From contig JAEMSV010000001.1 in the NCBI GenBank assembly GCA_016462625.1, positions 75,385 to 139,384 of the forward strand: DNA of 64,000 nucleotides, in the 5' to 3' direction. The DNA comes from Solirubrobacteraceae bacterium (GTDB lineage: Bacteria; Actinomycetota; Thermoleophilia; Solirubrobacterales; Solirubrobacteraceae). Below, one piece after another: positions 59,891-64,000 of the stretch. The notes under the pieces are model-generated. The model did not search any database, was not told the origin of the DNA, and was given only the letters and a program-made list of their open reading frames with translations. Position 1 is the stretch's first letter. Every line of letters starts with the position of its first letter. A program made the position numbers and the translations under genes.

Positions 59891-60594
59891 GCGCGAACGG
59901 GCACCGCCGCGGATCGGTCCTCGTCGTCGACGACGAGCCGACGATCGCCGAGGTCGTCGCGCGCTACCTCGAGCGCGCGGGCTACGACACGCGGATCGCG
60001 CCCGACGGCGCGGACGCGCTCGACGCGGTCGCCCAGGCGCCCGCCGACCTCGTCGTCCTCGACCTCATGCTCCCCGGCATCGACGGGCTCGAGGTCATGC
60101 GCCGCCTGCGCGAAGGCGTCGCCTCGCCGCCGGCGATCATCCTGCTGACCGCCCGCGGGGAGGAATCGGACCGCGTCGTCGGCCTGAGCCTCGGCGCCGA
60201 CGACTACGTGGTCAAGCCGTTCAGCCCTGCCGAGCTCGTGGCACGCGTCGACGCGGTCCTGCGGCGCACGAGCGTCGTGCACGAGCCGCTCGAGACGATG
60301 ACGTTCGGGGCGCTGGAGGTCGACGTCGCCGGCCACCGCGTGTCGCTGCACGGCGAGGAGCTCTCACTCACCCAGCGGGAGTTCGACCTGCTCGCGTTCC
60401 TCGCCCAGCACCCGGGCCGCGCGTTCAGCCGCGAGGAACTCATGGACCGCGTCTGGCAGTACTCGTTCTACACCGACACCTCGACCGTGACGGTGCACAT
60501 CCGCCGCCTGCGGACCAAGCTCGCTGCCGATCCGGACGCCGAGCAGCTCGTCGAGACCGTGTGGGGCGTCGGCTACCGGTTCCGCGCGCCGTGA
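59887..60594 (+). CDS. OmpR-family response regulator
   Basis: The 235-residue protein has the acidic pocket VVDDEP (about 13-18), phospho-acceptor Asp59 (LVVLDLMLPG), Lys in DDYVVKPF, and a C-terminal winged helix with LSLTQREFDLLAFLAQHPGRAFSREELMDRVWQYSFYTDTSTVTVHIRRLRTKL. It overlaps the epimerase by 4 bases and the downstream kinase by 4 bases, so the three are one operon. Targets may include the adjacent envelope-sugar genes. The stimulus is set by the kinase. Confidence 0.93.
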   Translation: MSANGHRRGSVLVVDDEPTIAEVVARYLERAGYDTRIAPDGADALDAVAQAPADLVVLDLMLPGIDGLEVMRRLREGVASPPAIILLTARGEESDRVVGLSLGADDYVVKPFSPAELVARVDAVLRRTSVVHEPLETMTFGALEVDVAGHRVSLHGEELSLTQREFDLLAFLAQHPGRAFSREELMDRVWQYSFYTDTSTVTVHIRRLRTKLAADPDAEQLVETVWGVGYRFRAP

Positions 60595-61757
60595 CGCGCG
60601 GACTCCTCATGGCGCTTGGGGCGGCCGCGGCACTCGCCGCGCTGGCCACCGCGGTGTATGGCGGGCACGCCGGCTGGCTGACGCTGGTGCCGCTCTCGCT
60701 CGTCGGCGCGGCGACCGTCATCGCCGGCCAGGCGTTCCTGGCCCGCCGTGAGCGGATCGGCGGGCTCCGTCGCCAGGCGGTCTTCGTCATCGCGCTGGTC
60801 GCGGCGCAGGCCGCGGTGATCACGGCCGTGTTCATCGATCAGATGTTCTTCTCCCCGCACGACGCGTTCTTCGCCGCGGTCGTCGTGGTCGACGCGGCGG
60901 TCCTCGGCGTCGTGACGGCGTGGGCGTTCGGCCGTCGGGCGATGGCCGACATCGACGCGACCCGCGCGACGCTCGCCGCGGTCACCGACGGGCGGCGAGA
61001 CGTGCGGACGGGCGTCACCGGCGGCGGCGAGCTGGGCGAGCTGGCCGCGGACGTCGACGCGATGATCGTGCGCCTCGACGCCGAGGAGCGCGCGCGGCGC
61101 AGCCTCGTGGCCTCGATCTCGCACGATCTGCGGACGCCGATCACGGCGCTGCAGCTACTGGCCGACGCGATCGAGGACGGGATCGTCGACGAGGCGACCG
61201 CCCGCGAGTACGCGGCGCGGATGGGCACGCATGTCCGCGCGCTCAGCGGGCTGATCGAGGACCTGTTCGAGCTCAGCCGGCTGGAGAGCGGCGAGCTGCG
61301 CTGGTCGATGCAGAAGGTCGCGCTCGGCGAGCTCGTACGCGACACGGTCGACGCGATGCGCCCGGAGGCAGACGCCGCCGCGGTCACGGTCCGATCGGTG
61401 ATCGACGCCGCGGACCCGTTCGCCGAGGGCGATCCCGCCCGGCTGCAGCGGGTGCTGTTCAACCTCATCCAGAACGCGATCCGCCACACCCCCGCCGACG
61501 GGACGGTGACGGTCCGCACGACGCTGGTCGGCGACGACGTGGAGATCGAGGTCGCCGACGACGGCAGCGGAATCCCGCTCGATCAGCGCGAGCTCGTGTT
61601 CGAGCCGTTCCATCGCGCTGATACGGCACGCGCGGACGGCGGCGCGGGCCTTGGGCTGGCGATCTCCAGAGCGATCGTGGAGGCGCACGGGGGGCGGATC
61701 TGGATCGCGGACGCCCCACTGGGCACGGCGGTGCGGGTGCGGCTGCGGACGGCGTGA
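60591..61757 (+). CDS. Membrane sensor histidine kinase (OmpR-partner type)
   Basis: The GTG at 60591 (4-base overlap) gives 388 residues. Three or four TM helices lie in residues 5-112 with little extracytoplasmic sequence, so it probably senses a membrane-linked signal. A HAMP-like region follows, then the HisKA domain with phospho-His178 (SISHDLRTPITAL). The HATPase domain has LFNLIQNAIRHTPADG, VADDGSGIPLDQRELVFEPFHRA and GAGLGLAISRAIVEAHGG. It pairs with the adjacent response regulator. Confidence 0.92.
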   Translation: MTRGLLMALGAAAALAALATAVYGGHAGWLTLVPLSLVGAATVIAGQAFLARRERIGGLRRQAVFVIALVAAQAAVITAVFIDQMFFSPHDAFFAAVVVVDAAVLGVVTAWAFGRRAMADIDATRATLAAVTDGRRDVRTGVTGGGELGELAADVDAMIVRLDAEERARRSLVASISHDLRTPITALQLLADAIEDGIVDEATAREYAARMGTHVRALSGLIEDLFELSRLESGELRWSMQKVALGELVRDTVDAMRPEADAAAVTVRSVIDAADPFAEGDPARLQRVLFNLIQNAIRHTPADGTVTVRTTLVGDDVEIEVADDGSGIPLDQRELVFEPFHRADTARADGGAGLGLAISRAIVEAHGGRIWIADAPLGTAVRVRLRTA

Positions 61758-61788
61758 GACTCGCGGTCCCACGGCACCGCGTCGCGGC

Positions 61789-62208
61789 TCAGGCGGCGCG
61801 CAGGTCGGGACTCCCCAGCACGATCTGCTCGTCGAAGACGAACCCGGCCTCCAGCGCACGGCGCACGGGGCACGTGTCGGCGACGCGGCGCAGGCGCTTG
61901 ACCTGGTCGTCGGTCAGGCCGGCGGGCAGGTTCACGCGGATGTCGAACCGCCGCGGAGTCGCGTCGTTGTCGTAGTCGACCTCGACGCTCAGCCCGTCCA
62001 GCCGCCAGTCGTGGCGGGTGGCGTACAGCGCGATCATCGTGGAGATGCACGACGCCAGGGTGGCGGCGAGCAGCTCGTGGGGCGCGGGCCCCTCGTCGGT
62101 GCCGCCGAGCGAGAGGGGCTCGTCGGTCACCAGGACGTGGCGGCCGTTGACGTCGATCTCGTGGCGGAGTCCGTCGGCGGTCGGGCGGGCGATGGCGGTC
62201 ATGCTCAT
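61789..62208 (-). CDS. OsmC/Ohr-family protein
   Basis: The ATG at 62208 (after GGAG) gives 139 residues. The two redox cysteines are present, Cys54 (LASCISTM) and Cys113 (DTCPVRRAL). The typical GGTDEGPAPHELLAATLASC stretch precedes the first. The fold reduces organic hydroperoxides or acts as a thiol/sulfane-sulfur-handling protein. It is the last gene of a leftward group with an SQR-like oxidoreductase and a rhodanese, supporting a sulfur or oxidative-stress role. Confidence 0.9.
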   Translation of the reverse strand: MSMTAIARPTADGLRHEIDVNGRHVLVTDEPLSLGGTDEGPAPHELLAATLASCISTMIALYATRHDWRLDGLSVEVDYDNDATPRRFDIRVNLPAGLTDDQVKRLRRVADTCPVRRALEAGFVFDEQIVLGSPDLRAA

Positions 62209-62225
62209 GGGATCGATCTCCTGGA

Positions 62226-63464
62226 TCAGACGTTGACCATGCCGCGCTTGCGGCTGGCGAGGAAGTAGCGCTCGAAGGCGAGCTTGGCCCAGTGCGCCTG
62301 CGGTCCGGACATGACGCGGGCGGTGGGCTCGCCGCCGCCGGCGTAGAGGCCGTGGGCGAGGACGTTGTCGGCCTTGAAGATGATTCCGTTGTTGCCCGCG
62401 TCCAGGACGCAGATCGCCGAGAGGTCGGCGAGGGCGAGGTCGCGGTGCTTGTCGCTGCCGGTGATGTCGGCGACGATGTTCTGGGCGGCGACCTTGGCCA
62501 TGGTCTCGCTCATCTGGCCGGTCTTGGGCACGCCTGCGGGCACCGGGGTCTTCTCCGGAGGGGCGATCGCGGTCGCGACGCCGGCGGCGTAGACGTTGGG
62601 CAGGTCGGGGTGGCGGTAGCGGTCGTCGATGGGGACGAACCCCATCGGGTTGGCGAGTCCCTCGCTGTCCTTGACGGCGTCGACCCCGGCGAAGGGCGGG
62701 ACGATCATCGAGTAGGCGAACGGCAGCACGCGCCCGCCCTCGAGCTCGATCTCGCCGTCGCGGACTTCGGTGATGACGTTGTTGGCGATGCCTTCGATGC
62801 CGAGGTGATCGAGGAACTTCACGACGCGCTTCGAGGAGTCCCCGACGCCGCCGAGGCCGAAGTGCCCGAGGTAGGGCTCGGCGGTGATGAAGGTGACCGG
62901 TGCGACGTCCTGCAGGCCGGCCTTCTTGATGCGGTGGTGGACGTTGAAAAGGAACTCGTAGGAGGCGCCGAAGCACGAGCCGCCCTGGGCGGTGCCGACC
63001 ACGACGGGTCCGGGGTTCTCCAGGAAGCGGTCCCATGCCAGCCCGGCCTGCTCGGCGTGGTCGACATTGCAGACCGACTGCGTGAACCCATCGTCGGGGC
63101 CGAGGCCGGGGATCTTCTCGAAGGCCAGGCGCGGCCCGGTGCCGACGAGCAGCTTGTCGTAGGCGATCTCCGCGCCGCCCGAGGTGGTGACGCTGTGGGC
63201 GGCGGTGTCGATCTTGGTCGCGGCCTCGTTGATGAACCGGATGCGCTTCTTGGCGTACAGGGGCGCGAGCGCGAACGTGACGTCGTCACGGTTGCGCGTC
63301 CCGAAGGGCAGCCAGATCAGCGACGGGATGAAGGTGAAGTGATCTCGCGGATCGAGGACGACGACTTCGTGTCCGTCATCGAGGTGCTTGCGGATCTCCA
63401 GCGCGGCGGTCAGTCCGGCGAAGCTGGAGCCCAGTACGACGACCCGTTGGCTGGTGGACGACAT
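62226..63464 (-). CDS. Sulfide:quinone oxidoreductase-like FAD oxidoreductase
   Basis: This 412-residue protein has an FAD-binding motif VVVLGSSFAGLTAALEIRKHL and the SQR-like HFTFIPSLIWLPFG. All three SQR redox-cysteine positions are occupied: Cys132 (VCNVDHA), Cys164 (GGSCFGASYEF) and Cys352 (SAICVLDAG). The 32-residue spacing of the first two matches Cys128 and Cys160 of A. ferrooxidans SQR. It would oxidise sulfide and pass electrons to quinone at the membrane face, making polysulfide or persulfide. It precedes the OsmC gene and follows the rhodanese gene. Confidence 0.88.
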   Translation of the reverse strand: MSSTSQRVVVLGSSFAGLTAALEIRKHLDDGHEVVVLDPRDHFTFIPSLIWLPFGTRNRDDVTFALAPLYAKKRIRFINEAATKIDTAAHSVTTSGGAEIAYDKLLVGTGPRLAFEKIPGLGPDDGFTQSVCNVDHAEQAGLAWDRFLENPGPVVVGTAQGGSCFGASYEFLFNVHHRIKKAGLQDVAPVTFITAEPYLGHFGLGGVGDSSKRVVKFLDHLGIEGIANNVITEVRDGEIELEGGRVLPFAYSMIVPPFAGVDAVKDSEGLANPMGFVPIDDRYRHPDLPNVYAAGVATAIAPPEKTPVPAGVPKTGQMSETMAKVAAQNIVADITGSDKHRDLALADLSAICVLDAGNNGIIFKADNVLAHGLYAGGGEPTARVMSGPQAHWAKLAFERYFLASRKRGMVNV

Positions 63465-63494
63465 GAGCGTGCCTCCTGAGCAATGGTGTGTGGG

Positions 63495-63833
63495 TTAGCG
63501 CTGCCGGACGGCCAGGCCGGCGTGTTGCCATGCGGCCATGCCGCCGCGCACGTTGTGCGCCTCAATTCCTGCGGCTGCCGCCTGCCGTGCGGCAACGCCG
63601 CTGCGGGCGCCTGAGCGGCAGACGAAGGCGACCGGCCGGCCGTCGGCCGCGAGCTCGTCGAGCGTGGCCGCGAGTCGGCCGAGCGCGATGTGGCGTGCGC
63701 CGGGTGCGTGCCCGGAGCGGAACTCGCCGTCCTCGCGGACGTCGACGAGCACCAGCGTGCCCTCGGCGACGCCCGCCGCGGCAGCGGCAGGCGTCAGCGA
63801 GTCAGCGCCTCGGAGGCTGCTGAGGAATCGCAT
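63495..63833 (-). CDS. Single-domain rhodanese (thiosulfate sulfurtransferase-like)
   Basis: The 112-residue protein is a compact rhodanese with Asp/Arg strand VLVDVREDGEFRSGHAPGARHIALG and the active-site loop VCRSGARSG, nucleophile Cys72. The six-residue loop suits persulfide transfer. It lies 30 bases before the SQR gene, so the two likely cooperate: SQR makes a persulfide and the rhodanese passes it to an acceptor. The downstream OsmC protein may complete sulfane-sulfur handling. Confidence 0.9.
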   Translation of the reverse strand: MRFLSSLRGADSLTPAAAAAGVAEGTLVLVDVREDGEFRSGHAPGARHIALGRLAATLDELAADGRPVAFVCRSGARSGVAARQAAAAGIEAHNVRGGMAAWQHAGLAVRQR

Positions 63834-63836
63834 GGC

Positions 63837-64000
63837 TCAGTGTCCGAACTTCACGTTGGGCAGGATGCGGTCCAGCCACTTGGGCAGGTACCACGCCCAG
63901 GTGCCGGTGAGCCGAAGCAGGATCGGCACGAGCATCAGCCGGACGAGCAGCGCGTCCAGGAGGACGGCGACGCCGAGGATGATGCCCATCTCCTTCGGGG
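63837..64000 (-). CDS. MMPL-family transporter, C-terminal end (truncated by window edge)
   Basis: The reading frame on the minus strand is open from the window edge and ends at the TGA (TCA at 63837-63839). The visible 54 residues include KEMGIILGVAVLLDALLVRLMLVPI, the last RND/MMPL membrane helix, and a tail WAWYLPKWLDRILPNVKFGH, typical of the C-terminus of MMPL proteins. The catalytic and lipid-binding parts are beyond the window. It ends 3 bases before the rhodanese gene and is probably upstream in the same transcript. Confidence 0.8.
   Translation of the reverse strand, partial: PKEMGIILGVAVLLDALLVRLMLVPILLRLTGTWAWYLPKWLDRILPNVKFGH

Noticed and set aside
1..64000. tRNA, rRNA, CRISPR arrays, insertion sequences, phage genes or attachment sites
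   Set aside because: No cloverleaf-like tRNA, rRNA-like stretch, regularly spaced repeats, transposase, integrase or phage structural motif was seen. No intergenic gap exceeds about 300 bases.

Overview
The window is a continuous, very GC-rich, almost gap-free stretch of bacterial chromosome. It holds about 60 protein genes, many starting with GTG or TTG and many joined by 1-4 nt stop/start overlaps. I see no rRNA, tRNA, CRISPR array, phage or insertion sequence. The gene style points to a high-GC soil actinobacterium: an F420-type LLM oxidoreductase, BTAD/SARP and MalT-type LuxR regulators, a DevS/DosT-like kinase, Calx-beta and delta-60-repeat secreted proteins, DUF5995 and DUF2252. My inference is the Thermoleophilia (Solirubrobacterales) rather than Streptomyces or Mycobacterium, but the sequence alone does not prove it.

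Layout. 1-8.2 kb: end of a metallo-beta-lactamase-fold gene, a DAG-kinase-like lipid kinase, DUF2252, DUF1269, a second MBL hydrolase divergent from a TetR regulator, and a MalT-type regulator translationally coupled to a carboxymuconolactone-decarboxylase-like protein. 8.3-13.9 kb: a secreted protein with an MFS exporter, then a three-gene unit of DosT-like histidine kinase, FAD oxidoreductase and NarL-type response regulator. 13.9-19.8 kb: a tight catabolic operon (acyl-CoA dehydrogenase, AtuA-like protein, SDR, APH-like kinase, zinc-type ADH). It is opposed by a TetR-LLM oxidoreductase pair and a hydroxynitrile-lyase-like cupin. 21.8-31.1 kb: small secreted and membrane proteins, a lone LanB-like dehydratase facing a TetR regulator across a palindrome, a nitrilase-fold protein lacking its catalytic Cys, an XRE/MmyB regulator facing a CMD-like protein, and secreted proteins. 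31.3-38.9 kb: an ABC-permease remnant and an operon of DUF5995, a giant tandem-cyclase/AAA/TPR protein and a FAD oxidoreductase. 39-42.4 kb: BTAD and Crp regulators and an Orn/Lys/Arg decarboxylase. 42.4-52.9 kb: large secreted proteins (PKD; delta-60 with an embedded papain-like protease; Calx-beta), msrBA, a PEBP lipoprotein and a thiolase.

52.9-61.8 kb: a probable envelope-carbohydrate locus. One arm is a leftward operon of GT2, DUF2064, methyltransferase, a membrane-anchored sulfite-oxidase-like enzyme and a small membrane protein. The other arm is a rightward operon of a WbiB-like epimerase, an OmpR-type regulator and a histidine kinase. A GT-C-like membrane protein and a beta-propeller lipoprotein flank them. 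61.8-64 kb: a sulfur-handling group (OsmC, sulfide:quinone oxidoreductase with all three redox cysteines, rhodanese) next to the end of an MMPL transporter.

The most interesting items are the DosT-like sensor unit, the split kinase/ACAD operon recalling mammalian ACAD10/11, the orphan LanB-like gene, the papain-like domain inside the delta-60 protein, the soluble-adenylyl-cyclase-like giant protein with degenerate catalytic positions, and the membrane molybdoenzyme with an internal twin-arginine motif.
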